DNA of 64,000 nucleotides, taken from the NCBI GenBank assembly GCA_003254905.1, contig QANU01104607.1, positions 1-64,000 on the forward strand, given 5' to 3'. Source of the stretch: Nissolia schottii. Lineage: Eukaryota > Streptophyta > Magnoliopsida > Fabales > Fabaceae. Below the pieces are notes generated by a model. That model worked only from the letters and a program-made list of their open reading frames with translations. It did not search any database and was not told where the DNA came from. Positions 10,499 to 23,066 of the stretch are shown one piece after another; position 1 is the first letter of the stretch, and every line of letters begins with the position of its first letter. A program made the translations under genes and the position numbers.

Positions 10499-13400
10499 TG
10501 GTATCAGAGCTTTTCTCTCATTTTTCCGCATCTTATTCCAAAGGCTATGGTGTTGTCCTCTTTGCTGCGATTTTTTCTGTTTCTATTCATGCATCTTTCA
10601 TGAATTCTTGAAAGAATCACAAAGTATTTGAGGCATTTCCCCAGGATTTTTCAGATCTTGATCTTTCTCCAGATCGAGGTTCTTTGAGGAATCCGTTGGT
10701 GAATTTACAACACCTTTTTTGCTTGTTCAATTCTGATTTTGTTTCAGATTCTCGAATTCCTTTCCTCTATTATCTTCTGCATTTCTTTCTCCCATGGCTG
10801 CACAAAGCTTGGAAGAATTTACCAATCCATACTCCATCTTATCATCTGATGGACCTGCTTTAATGCTGGTGTCTCAACCATTGAATGGTGTGAGAAATGG
10901 TCAGGATGACAAGAAGACCAGTTCTGGTGACAGACCAAAGTGCGCACATTGTGGAGTCCTTGGTCACACCAAAGCACAATGCTACAAGATCATAGGGTAT
11001 CCTCCACATTACAAGAAAGGCAAGAACAGGACCAGCAATTCAGCTAATCAAGTGACTGAAGTTGCAGTCCCAGCAAGTTCTGCAAGTTCTGATCCTCCAG
11101 CTCAATTCAACAGCTCTCAACTGCAACAATTAATGGCTATGCTCTCTGCTCAGATGGCTGCAGCATCTGTTCCTCAGGTGGACAATCCAAAGGAACAGGC
11201 TCCAGGTACTACTCTATCCTCAATTGAACATACCTATCTTGGCCAAGTCATGTCTGCAAATACCTCAGGTCAATCAATTTCATCTAAATGGATTTTAGAT
11301 TCGGGTGCCACTAGTCACATAACATGCTCCACATCAAATTTTATTCCAACTATGGGTGTGTCTCACTCTTTTGTGTCCCTACCTAATAATCACAAAGTTA
11401 GAGTTCAGTCTATTGGCACGGTTACCTTGTCCAATTCCCTAAAATTACATAATGTCCTCTATATTCCTGATTTCCATGTGAACCTTATATCAGTGGCTGC
11501 ATTGTTGAAACAAGGACCATATGCAGTGGTTTTTAACACACACACTTGTTTCATACAGGACCTCAGCAACCTGAGGGTGATTGGAAAGGCTAATCTCCTT
11601 GAAGGTTTATATTTTCTCAAGGATGATGAAGCTCACAGCAGTAATTCTGTTTCCATTTCAGTTTCCAATAATGTACTGAATGATGCTAGTTCAGTTTCCC
11701 TTTGGCATGCTAGATTAGGACATTTGTCAAACAAAATTTTACACAAAATTCGGTTGCCTGATTTGAAATACACTTCACCTCACAGCATTTGTAACATTTG
11801 TCCCCTTGCTAAAATGAAAAAGTTGCCTTATGTTTCTCATAATCATTTAGCTAAAAATGCTTTTGATCTTATTCATTGTGACATTTGGGGCCCCTTTCAT
11901 GCTCCTACTCATTATGGCCATAGGTATTTTCTTACAATTGTGGATGATAGTACTAGATTTACATGGATTTATTTGTTAACATCAAAGGCAGAATCTACTC
12001 AAAAGTTAATCAATTTTGTTGTGATGGTGGAGACTCAATTCCATAAAGTAGTAAAGCAGATTAGGAGTGACAATGCAAAGGAGTTGGCCTTAACTTCCTT
12101 CTTGCAATCCAAGGGAATTCTGCATCAATTCTCCTGTGTCCAAGCTCCTCAACAAAACTCAGTCGTGGAGAGGAAACATCAGCACATTCTGAATGTAGCA
12201 AGGGCCCTCTTTTTTCAGTCCAAGATCCCAATTTCTTTTTGGGGAGAATGCATTGCCACTGCCACTCTCCTGATCAACTGGACCCCTGCAAAGGTGCTCC
12301 AATTTCAGTCTCCATACCAGAAACTGTATGACCAGGTGCCCCCTTATGATTCATTAAGAGTTTTTGGATGCTTGTGTTTTGCATCCACCCTTGCTGCTCA
12401 CAGAACTAAGTTTCAGCCAAGAGCCACTGCAGCTGTATTTGTAGGATATCCAAGTGGTTATAAGGGCTATAGGTTGTATAACCTGGCTACCAAGGAATTT
12501 TTCATCTCTCGGGATGTCACATTTCATGAATCCATTTTCCCCTTTCACACTAACACTGCCTCTGTCCCTGCTGATCCTTTCCCTACAACTGTTATACCTC
12601 TGCCACAACAGGATATCTCCATCACTGAAACACTGCTGCAGCAGCCACAACTTACTGATCCTACACCACCTGTTCCCCAATTAAGAAGATCTTCCAGGCC
12701 TTCAAGACTGCCTTCTTATCTATCCCAATACCAATGTAACTCTGCTACTTCTCATCCCATCTCTAATTTCTTTACTTACACCAGGTTACAACCCACATAT
12801 CAGCAATTTGTCCTCAATGTTGACACTATTCCTGAACCCAATTTCTACCATCAAGCTGTTTCTTACCCTGAGTGGAGGCAGGCAATGCATGAAGAGATAC
12901 AAGCTATGGAGACCAATGACACATGGGATTTGGTTCCCCTACCCAAAGGCAAGCACACGATTGGCTGTCGATGGGTGTACAAGATTAAACACAAGTCTGA
13001 TGGAAGCATTGACAGATTCAAAGCCAGGTTGGTAGCTAAAGGCTACACTCAGCAGGCTGGCATTGATTTTCAGGAGACTTTCTCCCCAGTGGCAAAACTG
13101 ACTTCTGTCAGAATTTTGTTATCCATTGCTGCCATCAAAAATTGGCATTTTCTGCAATTGGATATCAACAATGCCTTTCTCAATGGTGATCTTGAAGAGG
13201 AGGTATATATGCAGAAGCCTTTAGGCTATCACAAGGAGGGGGAGCACCTAGTTTGCAGACTCAAGAAGTCCATCTATGGCCTAAGGCAGGCATCTCGACA
13301 GTGGTTCAACAAATTTTCATCCTCTTTGCTTGCTAATGGTTTTGTCCAATCAAAGAATGACTATTCTTTGTTCACTCAAGGTTCTGCTGATCAATTGGTG

Positions 13401-14373
13401 ATTTTACTAGTTTATGTGGATGACATCATTGTGGCTGGTGCATCCAAGGAAAGGATAACTCAGGTTCAACAACAACTGGAGTCCTTATTCAAGCTAAAGG
13501 TACTTGGTGACCTTAAGTATTTCCTTGGTTTGGAAATAGCCAAGTCCCCTGCTGGGATACTCCTTTCTCAGCATAAGTACACTTTAAACCTGTTAGAAGA
13601 TACGGGGTTTTTGGAGGCAAAACCAGAAACCTTGCCCATGGAACCGAAGCTCATCCTGTCTAGTGATGATGGGGACCCATTAGATGATCCTTCCCAATAT
13701 AGGAGGATGATTGGTAGATTGATGTATCTTACCATATCAAGACCAGACATATGCTTTGCTGTGAACAAGCTTAGCCAGTACATGTCCAACCCGAAGAGCA
13801 CTCATTTGCAGGCCTTGCATCATTTGCTCAGGTATTTGAAAAGGACTCCAGGCCAGGGACTTATGTTTTCTGCTTCATCTCAGATTAGGCTGCAGGCGTA
13901 TGTGGATGCAGACTGGGGTGGCTGCAAGGACACTAGGCGCAGCACCACGGGGTTCTGTGTGTTCATAGGAGACTCATTGGTGTCATGGCGCTCTAAGAAG
14001 CAACCCACTGTGTCAAGATCCTCAGCTGAAGCCGAGTATCGCGCTCTGGCTAGTGTCACTAGTGAGCTTGTGTGGCTCCAAAGTTTTCTTCGAGATTTTG
14101 AAATTGAGATTGGGCGAGCTTGTGTGTACTGTGATAGTCAATCAGCCATTGCTATTGCCTCTAATCCCGCGTTCCATGAGCGTTCCAAGCACATAGAGAT
14201 AGACTGCCACTTCACACGGGAAAAGGTGAATGAAGGCGCCATCACCCTCATCCATGTCAAGTCCAAGGACCAAGTGGCGGATCTCTTGACAAAGGCGATC
14301 CCACGACCTTTATTCGAGCAATTAGTTTCCAAGTTGGGAACATTGAATATATATTCTCCAACTTGAGGGGGAG

Positions 14374-14647
14374 TATTAGAGTAATGAGTTATTTCATTAG
14401 CACTAGCTATTTAACTAGCCTAGCTTAGTTTACTTGCTGATCAAGCTTGGTTGTTAGTTAGTTATTTTTCTGTTTTCCTTCCCATAACAGAAAGGTATTC
14501 TGTTAGCTGCTGTTGCTGTATATAAACCATGAGTTACTTGCTATGCAAGCTAACCGATTCATTCTTCAATTTCACTTGTTCTTCTCTCATATCTCGATGG
14601 CTCTCTTCTTCTCCCTCTCTCGGTTCTCAAGCCCCTGAGACTCAATA
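14374..14647 (+). repeat. 3' LTR of the Copia element
   Basis: 274 bp, identical to the 5' LTR as far as I could read. It is preceded by the polypurine tract and followed by the AGCTA target duplication. Confidence 0.9.
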
Positions 14648-14652
14648 AGCTA

Positions 14653-16605
14653 TGAAGCGTAATAAGCTGGTGAACCGGCCTGGTTGCACTGGTTATGCTC
14701 TCATTGTTCGCTGGTCCTTTTTTTTTTTTTCTGTTTTCTTGTTAAAAACAAATTAGAAAGCCTAACCGCCATTATCATGGAGAGAGAAAGTGAAACGTCA
14801 AAGTCTAAAATGGTGAAGCCCCCACAACCCCCTCCGTTGTCACGCCCATTGTGGAGGGGAACAAATGAGGCTGCATTTTAAAAGTAGAGGGAGAAGCAGC
14901 TTCAGCGCCATCTTTCATCCTCCACCTCCTCAGAAATGCGGGACATCAATCAACAAAATCGATGGCAATTTGAGAAAGAGCATATATATCCAAGCAAGGT
15001 AAGTGGTGTTGGTGAAGGCGAAGATGATGTAAGATTCTATTGGGTAGGTTTGGAATCACACGTAATTTGTAGGCAATTCTTATGTTTGGTAAAATTATTC
15101 TTAAAAAAATTACTAAAACTAATTTTTTTAAAAAAAAATTCAAAAGAGATTTTTTCTAAAAAAAATTTTTTCATAAAATATTATTTTAAAAAAAATTGAA
15201 ACAAATTTTTTTGGAAAAAGTATTTTTTTAAAAAAAATTTCCAAAAAATAATTTTGTATGTTTTTTACTTTTAAAAAAATATAATTTTTCTTTCAAAAAA
15301 TATGTTTTATAAAAAAAAAATTCAATTTCAATTCCTATTTTACTGAGGGTAAAAATGTAAATTAATCAAACCAAATCAAATAATTTTCTATTTTAATGAA
15401 TTCCAAACATAGTTTTCATCTTATGTAGTTGGTTTTATACATAGTAATTGATTTGTATCTTCTCTCTTCTAATAAAATTATGAGACATTAAAATCGATGG
15501 TGACTAGAGAAAGAGCATATGCAAGCAAGGTAGGTGGCATGCTTTTAAATTGCATTCTAAATCACCGCATCAAGCCACAATATTGTTGATACGGTACGTG
15601 TTGCAACAACATCAAATCAAATTGTTGTGTGAACCAAATTCAAAGGATTGTGGTTGCAATCGCCATCAAAAATTAAAATCGACCATCATCTTAATTTTGT
15701 TCGACAACCATTTTTCACCTTCTGTTGTGTTTTATCCTCCATTGATTCGTCTATTAGTGCATTTCTCATCCTCTCTCACCTTTTTCATCTTCTACTCATT
15801 GGTGTCTTCATTTCATCTTTGTTTGTCATTAATTCGTCTCTTACTATCTTTTCTTGTGCAGTCTTCTAGTTGATAAATTTCTTAGTGTATTGTTATTAAG
15901 TGTTATACTTGTATAATATTTTGAAATGATTATTTAAAATCATTGTGTCAATAATCATTTATTTTTTGTATATAAATTCAATATAAATTATTTATTGAGA
16001 TGATATGAAGTCTTAAAATATTAATAAAAATTTATATATGTTATATAAAGATATACACAAAGTTATAGCGATTATAGATGAGAAAAATCACTTATGTGCA
16101 AATTTTGAAAAAAAATTACACTGCAACAACCGCAACTACATTACAAAAACCGCATTACAGAAATCGCAATACCCATCATCGCAATAACTGTAATCGCAAC
16201 CGCAATTTAAAACCATAGTAAGTGGTGTGATGAAAATGATTTCGGACAATCTTTTAACAATCACACATTAATTTTTTTTTTGATAATATCCAACATAGTT
16301 TTCATAATAGGATTTCTCAAAATTTTATAGTGTGTTTACAATAAAATAAATGGCTATGCAACCAAAAAAAATACTTTTATCATGCCAAAATATTATTGTA
16401 TTCTTCATTTTTTTTTCTTTCTATCTCATATATATATACACACACACACACATTCACTTCGCACGTAACAGTATCACTTTACACATCTCACATATATGTT
16501 GCTATATATGCATCAATTGAACCTCTAGTTGAACTCTTGAAACAACGAACCTTAAAATAATGTCTTGTACGATTCAATGCCCAGCCGAATTCTTAGAACC
16601 TTGAT
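14653..16605. other. Repeat-rich spacer between Copia and KUP copy 2
   Basis: No gene recognised. A diverged direct repeat (about 14955-15010 and 15490-15540) shares AGAAAGAGCATAT and CAAGCAAGGTA, each ending in a splice-donor-like AAGGTAAGT or AAGGTAGGT. Between them sits an A/T-homopolymer-rich element (about 15080-15412) with inverted ends ATGTTTGG / CCAAACAT. A stretch at about 15540-16220 begins and ends with inverted TTTTAAATTGC / GCAATTTAAAA, so it is probably another MITE. A dinucleotide run (TA then CA) lies at 16428-16452. Confidence 0.45.
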
Positions 16606-16817
16606 GATGCGTTTGCAACATCTAAATTTTAAGTCTGAACAAATAATTGCCCAAAGTAATTCTTCTAAAGACATTACCTTCTTTAATGGTAAAATTTATT
16701 TCCACAATACCATAAGATGTTCTTCATATGCTACACTATGCACTACTAAGCACAAAAATGGAAATTACAAATGATACATCTCACTGATGTTGAGGCAGAG
16801 ATAGGGAGGAAGGGGGG

Positions 16818-19800
16818 CTATACATAGAAAATCTGACCAACATTTAAGAGAGTCTCATGAGGAATATTGAAGATCACACTATTTTCCCTACATATCTTCC
16901 TAAGAAATGCATAAATATAATCGACTGCTATTTTCTTGTAGAATCTTGACTCCCTCCTTGCCCTCACAACTGTGTTTCCTAGTATGTGAACCACTCCAGC
17001 ATCCCTGCAATTGTTCAGGAACTCGAGTTCATCAACCTCGGCCTGGCTGCTTATGCGACCCGATGATCGGACGGTAAAATTCGCATGTGATGGAGATCTA
17101 GCTGGTACTATTGAATCTAGTGTTGACATTGTCAAATCCACACTTGATAAAGCTGTATTTTCGTTATTGTTCGACATGCCATCCCTCGATTCCACCGTTT
17201 GCTGTCCACATAAACTGTATTCTTCTGAATCTGAGCATCCTTCCATCATAGACTCAAGCCGAACAAACATGAAAAGGTTGTGAAATAGTTTTTTCTCAAA
17301 ATCATCATCTTTCTTGTGCAGATCTTTATAGCCATATCGTGCCACACACCGAAACATGTGGAAATTCTTGGGACCAATCCGCTTGACAAGGAACCGTTCT
17401 TCATCTGGGACAGTGTAGACAGGAAGGTACTTCACACACACAAAGACAACAACAGAATGGATAGCAGGTAGGTTGGTGATGAAATGAGAAAATATGTGGG
17501 GTACTCCACTCGCGAGCTCCGTGTAGACTAGTCCAACTCCAGGGACACGAACAAGTCCTAGACTTGGACCAAGGCCAAAAACCCATGCCATAGAGACCTT
17601 ACTATGCATTTCAAACTCGTAGCGTTTCAGTGTACCATAATGCCAAACGTACATTATAAGAAGAAATACTCCAGCAATGGCAAGGGGCGCCCAACCACCT
17701 TGATCAACTTTGAAGAGTACAGCAGAGAAGTATGTGCATTCCACAACCAATGATACAATGGTGAAAACGGTGACGAGAATCCAATGGCAGTGCCACACTA
17801 ACAGCATGATTAAAATCATAAGCAGTGTTGTAACCAGCATGACTAGGACAACTGCAGTACCTGTAATGACAATGCCAATTGCTATTATACAATTGTGTAA
17901 ACACTTGAAAGAGAAGCCACATGACATTTTAAATCAGAGGTGCAGCAATAAACAAATCAATGAAGTTTAATACTGCTTAGACCATTTGCTGCAAAATTAT
18001 AAATTCTTTTCATCTATACTAACATATAAAGAGGATTGGGTTTGTAACTGCTTTTGGTCTCTCTAAATGGTATTCAATCGCTGTTTCAAATCCACACATA
18101 TTATACTGACATCTTCATACTAACATGTATATTTTTTCAATTTTTCTCCAACCTCATTCCCTCCCCACTTTCCCTCTCCATTGCCCCACTAACAATCATG
18201 TTAGTTTGATAACTATTCCACCCCCCTTTCATTTTTTCTCCTTTCAAATTTTTAAGATCTTTTATTTATTACAAAATAAGGAGTTTCACAAATACTCAGA
18301 TCAATTGTCACGATTAATTCAATACTTGGCCCACGAAGTACCTATCAAGGCACCCTAGTTTGATATAATTGCTCTTTCTACTATGGACAGTTTCATATCC
18401 TCGGTGAAGTTCAATTTTCCCTTTTCCCTTTTCCCTTTCTAATAAAGTGAATTGTCTAGAAAAGACGATTGAAAATTATTCATCAAAACATTCAACAATC
18501 GAGAAACTAACCATATGCATTTCCAATCTGGTTTTGATTTTTAAACCCAGCAGTGACAGCAATGCAAAGAATCATAAGGATCCAGTTGATATCTGGAATG
18601 TAAATCTGGCCGAGGAACTTCTTTGATGTATGTACAACTTTGACTCGTGGAAAACAACCATGAGCAAGGGCTTGCTTAATAATTGAAAAGGTTGCAGTTA
18701 TTGTGGCTTGGCTTGCAACAATAGCTGCTGCTGTTGCTACAACAAATACAGGCCAGTATATTTTGTCTGCAAGGATAATCAACATAAAAAATTAAAATAT
18801 CAAAAAGAGAAAGAAAAGCGAAACACAACATTATGAAATAAGAATGTTTAATAATTGTTGATTATATTCTAAATGCCACGACTGCATGACAAATGGAAAT
18901 TTCAATACAAGTCTATCACAAACCTGGAATAGAACGATAAAAAGAATCTTTTGTGTGATCCAAGTGATTCATAAGGTACGCAGCCTGTCCAGAATATGCT
19001 AAAAGAAGGCAAGGAAACACAACTAGAGTAAATGCAATCTGTACAGATGAGACAGGAAAATGAGCTAAGTCGGCAAAAAGAGCCTCCGTCCCTGAAACAA
19101 ATCATCACCAGTTGTCAAGTTCAAATTAACTATTCACTTCAATCTATTAATAGTTCAGAAATGTGTGGAGGATATCAACAGCAATAAAAACTGGATGTAC
19201 CTGTTATGCTGAGCAAAATACCACCAAGGGAAGTCCAACCATCTTTCCCTCCTCTTTTAAAATACCGATATATATACACAGGTGAAAATGCTTTTAGAAC
19301 ACTGCTTCCATATTTCCTGATGTTGAATATACCTATACCTCCAATTACGAGAAACCAAAGGAGGACAATCGGAGCAAAGAGCCAGCCCACTCTATCTGTA
19401 CCATAATGTTGCAAACTGAATAACCCAACTAATATTGCAACAGCAACCACAACAACTACACCTGTAAAACCAGGAACAAAAGAATTCAAGACAACAAACG
19501 AGTTGAAATTATAATACTTATTACACACACAGTGCTAGAAATTGAATAAGAATGCACTGATACAGGAGTAGTATCATACCGGTATCAATTTCAGGGCGGT
19601 TCACCTGGATGCCACCAGCAGCAGATAAAACTACAACAGAAGATACCATTATCAATATCTTGCATATACTGAATATGCATTTAAGATGGTACTCCAGAAA
19701 AAAAAAAATTTATCTAAAAATACACATACTAGAGTTTTTCTATGATATATACTTTTATAATAAGATATAACGTCCAAATAACTCCTTGCACCAATTTTTC

Positions 19801-22800
19801 TTTCTGCTTCTATATCATTTAATATTTATTGCTACCATAAAACACACTCATAATAAGATATCAAACTAGCATAAAACCAATTTTACTTTTTGTAGACATA
19901 GGACAAATAGAAAACCTTAATCTTAGAAAGCACAAAGCAATTAAAAATAACCAATCAAGTTTTATCTGAGGAAATACCACCCCCCCCCTCCAATCCACCA
20001 TTAAATCAAGTAGGAACATCAATATGGATGATGCTGATTTATCTGCGGCAGTTAAAAGAGGTCTCACAATTATTGAAATATACGGAACCAAATTCGGTAA
20101 ATATCATGAAGGCTCACATTACAAATGTATAACAAATAAATAGGAACAAGATCAGCTAATGACAGAAGGAATACCAGATATCGCTGGGGTAAGAATCCCA
20201 TCTCCAATCACCATGCAGGTACCAACAAGTACAAGAATGAGAATAGTACTTTTCATATACGCTCGTTCCTCTAGCCATCTTTTGGTTTTTGCGGCAAAAG
20301 ACCTTTCATGGATGGTGGACCGACTATATGTAGTTAGCTCTTCATCCGTACGATGCTGGTTGGGAATGGTTTTAATATTTGCATGTCGGCAGAGTAAGGA
20401 ATAGAGAGCCAATGTTCCACCTGCTCCAAAGATGTCAATTTGGTGAAACTTTGCTGCAACTCAGCAGTTTCTGTCTAATATGACTCAAATGGAAATACTA
20501 GAGTATTTTTTTTTTGTCTTTAACTACCAGTGTCCTATGGATCATTGGCCCACCAACTACGTACAGCTCAAGGAACTGAAGGATCCAGACCTCTCCTAGC
20601 ACAGATTGTTTCATTCTCAGGGCTCGAATTTGAGACCACTAATTACGGGATTGGAGTTCCCTACCACTCCAACCAACCATGTGTTGGCAATACTAGTGTA
20701 ATTTACTTATTAAGGAATCCACTTAGATTTTAATTAAAACATTAACTTCTAAATGAAATCTAAGATATTTTCATACTAGGGTCTGGTAGCTGATATAACA
20801 GATAGATATTGTAAACCTAAGATATTTTCATCCATTGATTTTCTAGTATGTAGGGAAAAATTTTCTGGTATTAAGATTCTTAAGAACCATCTCTCCCAAA
20901 AGCTTAAGCTAATGGGAGAAGGCAATTGTAAAGGTTTTTATATTATATCTCTTTAGAAAGATATCCATCCTTTTCATATTACACGGAATATATGTGATGG
21001 GAATCTTATTGACAAAAAATATCATTAAAATAGCGAAGTAAAGCTGATTGTCATAGCATAACCTTAAAGTTCTAATACATTAGTTAGAGTTTCCATTATA
21101 CAATTATAAACATCTTGATTACCAACAACTAGTACAACAATATATACCTTGGCCATTGTCATTTGCTCTTAATACAACAAAAACATATTTGAGAAGCGGC
21201 ACTAGTGTAAGAGAGTATATGATCAAAGAAAGAGCTCCAATCACATCTTCCTGATCTTTAGCTCCATGAGGAAATGTATTATAAAACACATACAAGGGGG
21301 AAGTTCCCAAATCTCCATAAACCACACCAAGACTCTGATATGCAAGCCGCATAAGCAACAGTGCAGAAAATTTCTGTACTAGTCAAAACAGCATCAACAA
21401 GGAATTACATACCGAATACTAGTAGCAAACATAATATCTTATTATTGGATCTGGAATGAAAGATACGCAGATCGATAGTTTATCCCAAAACCACTTAGAA
21501 GACACGTAAAAATCTAAATTTCTTATTCTACTTGACATTTAGATTTGTTCTTGAATTTCTCTTAATTTGAATTTGAATTTGAAATGAGAAATACAGTTTT
21601 AGTTCAAAGTTCAAATCCAGTGATCTGGAATGAAATTTAGAAAAATTAATATTTCATCACCATTGTTAATAAGTATAAACCGTTCAAGTGCTTCTTCCAC
21701 TGAACAGCTTAAGTTTTAAGGAGAGTAGGATCCTGGCTTGGTATCAAAGCCTCTGTCAACCTGTGGTCAAGAGTCCAATACTATCACTCCATTTTAGCTC
21801 ACACTACTAAATTACGGACCAAATTCTCATAAAAGCTTATGCTATTAAAAGTAAATGATTTTATATCTCAAACAGATCCCCTAGTCACAAAGAGAGCCCT
21901 GTGATCTTAAAGTGAGGACAATGCACATCTCCACTTTACCTTAGGCTTAAATTTAATACATTTATTAAGATTAGGCTAACGAGAATTACACTTCAGACCA
22001 CTTAACCCTAAAGGCTCTGATAGCATACTAATGATAAGCTCTCCCAAAAGCTCGGGTGTGTTTGGTTTTAGTTTTCATTTCCAATTTCCATTTCCAGAAT
22101 TTACTGTTTTCAGGATTTTATTAAGGAAATAATGAAAACAAGAAAATGAAGGAAATAATGAAAACATGAAACTGAGTTTTATAATTTTAATATTTCCTTC
22201 ACAAAATCCTGAAAGTAGAAAATTCTGGAAATGGAAACTAGAAATGAAAACTAAAACTAAACACACCCTTAACATTGTATCAAAGTCTCTTATGATCAAA
22301 TGGTCAGGAGTTTGATCCTTGTCCCTATGATTCTTCATAATTACGTTGAATTCAATAAGGTAAAATATGATTGTGTAGCTTGTCCATCCTTTAAGGCCAA
22401 AGGGCTGTTACGTAATTACCTAATAAATATCCTAAGATATAAAACCATTCTAGTCGTTCCATCTTGAGCTTAAACTTCTCAGTTACTTGGTCCTTGACAA
22501 CCACTCCCTCCAGTTTTTCTTTCTTGTCCACCTACTCCCTCCAGTTTTTTTTTTTCTTGTCCACCTTTCTATTTTGTTATTTTCATAAATACTTGTCTAC
22601 TTATTAAATTTATATCACATTAACTATCATATTTTTCAATCATTTACTTAATACCTGCACACAACTTAAAGTGGACAAAACAAAATGGAAGGAGTACTAT
22701 TAACAACTTAGGATATTTATTAGATGCTGAAATCATAATTCATATTTGCAATTACATTGATTACAGTCTTTTTTTTTTTCAATTGGATAGAATATTGCTA

Positions 22801-23066
22801 AACCATCATTACTAGTACTCAATTGAGAAAATTAATTAAGAAAACCAATTAGTCACGCATGATAGTTGCAGTTTCCCAAATAAAATAAAATCCAATTCAG
22901 CAAGAGAAAGGAGAGAATTTCAAAAGGAGTTGCATCTTACTTTTTCTCTGTACATATTTCTGAGCCTTCCCCCTTCTTCATCCATAGGCTGGTCAAGCTT
23001 CTGATTCAAAATCCACATGCTACCTTTGTTTTCGGTGTCCTCATCGGTATCTACTCTTGAAGCCAT
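16818..23066 (-). CDS. KT/HAK/KUP potassium transporter, KUP9-like (tandem copy 2)
   Basis: Complete K+ transporter gene. Coding exons (minus): 22941-23066, 21148-21373, 20175-20420, 19580-19630, 19201-19461, 18924-19091, 18512-18766, 16818-17860. They total 2376 nt, 791 residues plus stop, close to the ~807 I recall for Arabidopsis KUP9. Every intron is GT-AG and the phases close. The start ATG at 23066 opens [18 protein letters not shown], aligning with the KUP9 N-terminus; an in-frame Met 14 codons upstream (23108) is less likely. Motifs: GDLGTSPLY at residues 62-70, [44 protein letters not shown], and a C-terminal GQIFYV. Hydrophobic segments fit about a dozen membrane spans, with a cytosolic Ser-rich tail. 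By eye it is about 85-90% identical to copy 1, with identical exon lengths except the first and last. Likely role: potassium uptake or homeostasis; the exact membrane is not shown by sequence. Confidence 0.93.
20494..20700 (-). mobile_element. tRNA-derived SINE in intron 2 of KUP copy 2
   Basis: On the minus strand the body (20506-20688) carries a box A-like TTGGAGTGGTAGGGA and a box B-like TCAAATTCGAGCCC, and ends in an A run (T10 at 20506-20515 on the plus strand). Direct repeats AATACTAGAGTA and AATACTAGTGTA (12 bp, one mismatch) flank it. Copy 1 has the single site AATATTAGTGTA near 5537, an empty site. It is unrelated in sequence to the SINE in copy 1 intron 1. Confidence 0.83.
22054..22268. 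mobile_element. MITE with 49-bp terminal inverted repeats (KUP copy 2 intron 1)
   Basis: A 215-bp element starting GGGTGTGTTTGGTTTTAG and ending CTAAAACTAAACACACCC. The arms of about 49 bp differ at only a few positions. Copy 1 intron 1 has the uninterrupted sequence near 7298, so the insertion is specific to copy 2. The target duplication is not clear. The ends look like a hAT-type or similar legume MITE, but the family is not certain. Confidence 0.8.
22503..22696. mobile_element. Stowaway-like MITE (KUP copy 2 intron 1)
   Basis: The ends read TACTCCCTCCAG... and ...GGAAGGAGTA, which fits Tc1/Mariner Stowaway termini (CTCCCTCC) with a TA target. The left end is partly duplicated: CTCCCTCCAG followed by a T run and CTTGTCCACC appears twice, at 22504 and 22535. 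It is absent from the matching position in copy 1. Confidence 0.7.

Larger units (their letters stand above)
10220..14652 (+). mobile_element. Ty1/Copia LTR retrotransposon, near-whole and very young
   Basis: The LTRs (10225-10498 and 14374-14647, 274 bp each) look identical by eye, so the insertion is recent. A 5-bp target duplication AGCTA flanks the element (10220-10224 and 14648-14652). A primer-binding site TGGTATCAGAGC, matching initiator-Met tRNA, follows the 5' LTR, and a polypurine tract GAGGGGGAG precedes the 3' LTR. One long frame (10794-14366) holds, in order, a CCHC zinc knuckle, an aspartic protease (LDSGATSH), an integrase region, a reverse transcriptase (YVDD) and RNase H, the Copia order. 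LTR ends are TATT...AATA rather than TG...CA. It looks near-whole, with perhaps one break; I make no claim of mobility. It lies in the same orientation as no neighbouring host gene. Confidence 0.93.

Noticed and set aside
12354-13801. Minus-strand open frames within the Copia element
   Set aside because: Shadows of the long plus-strand reading frame.
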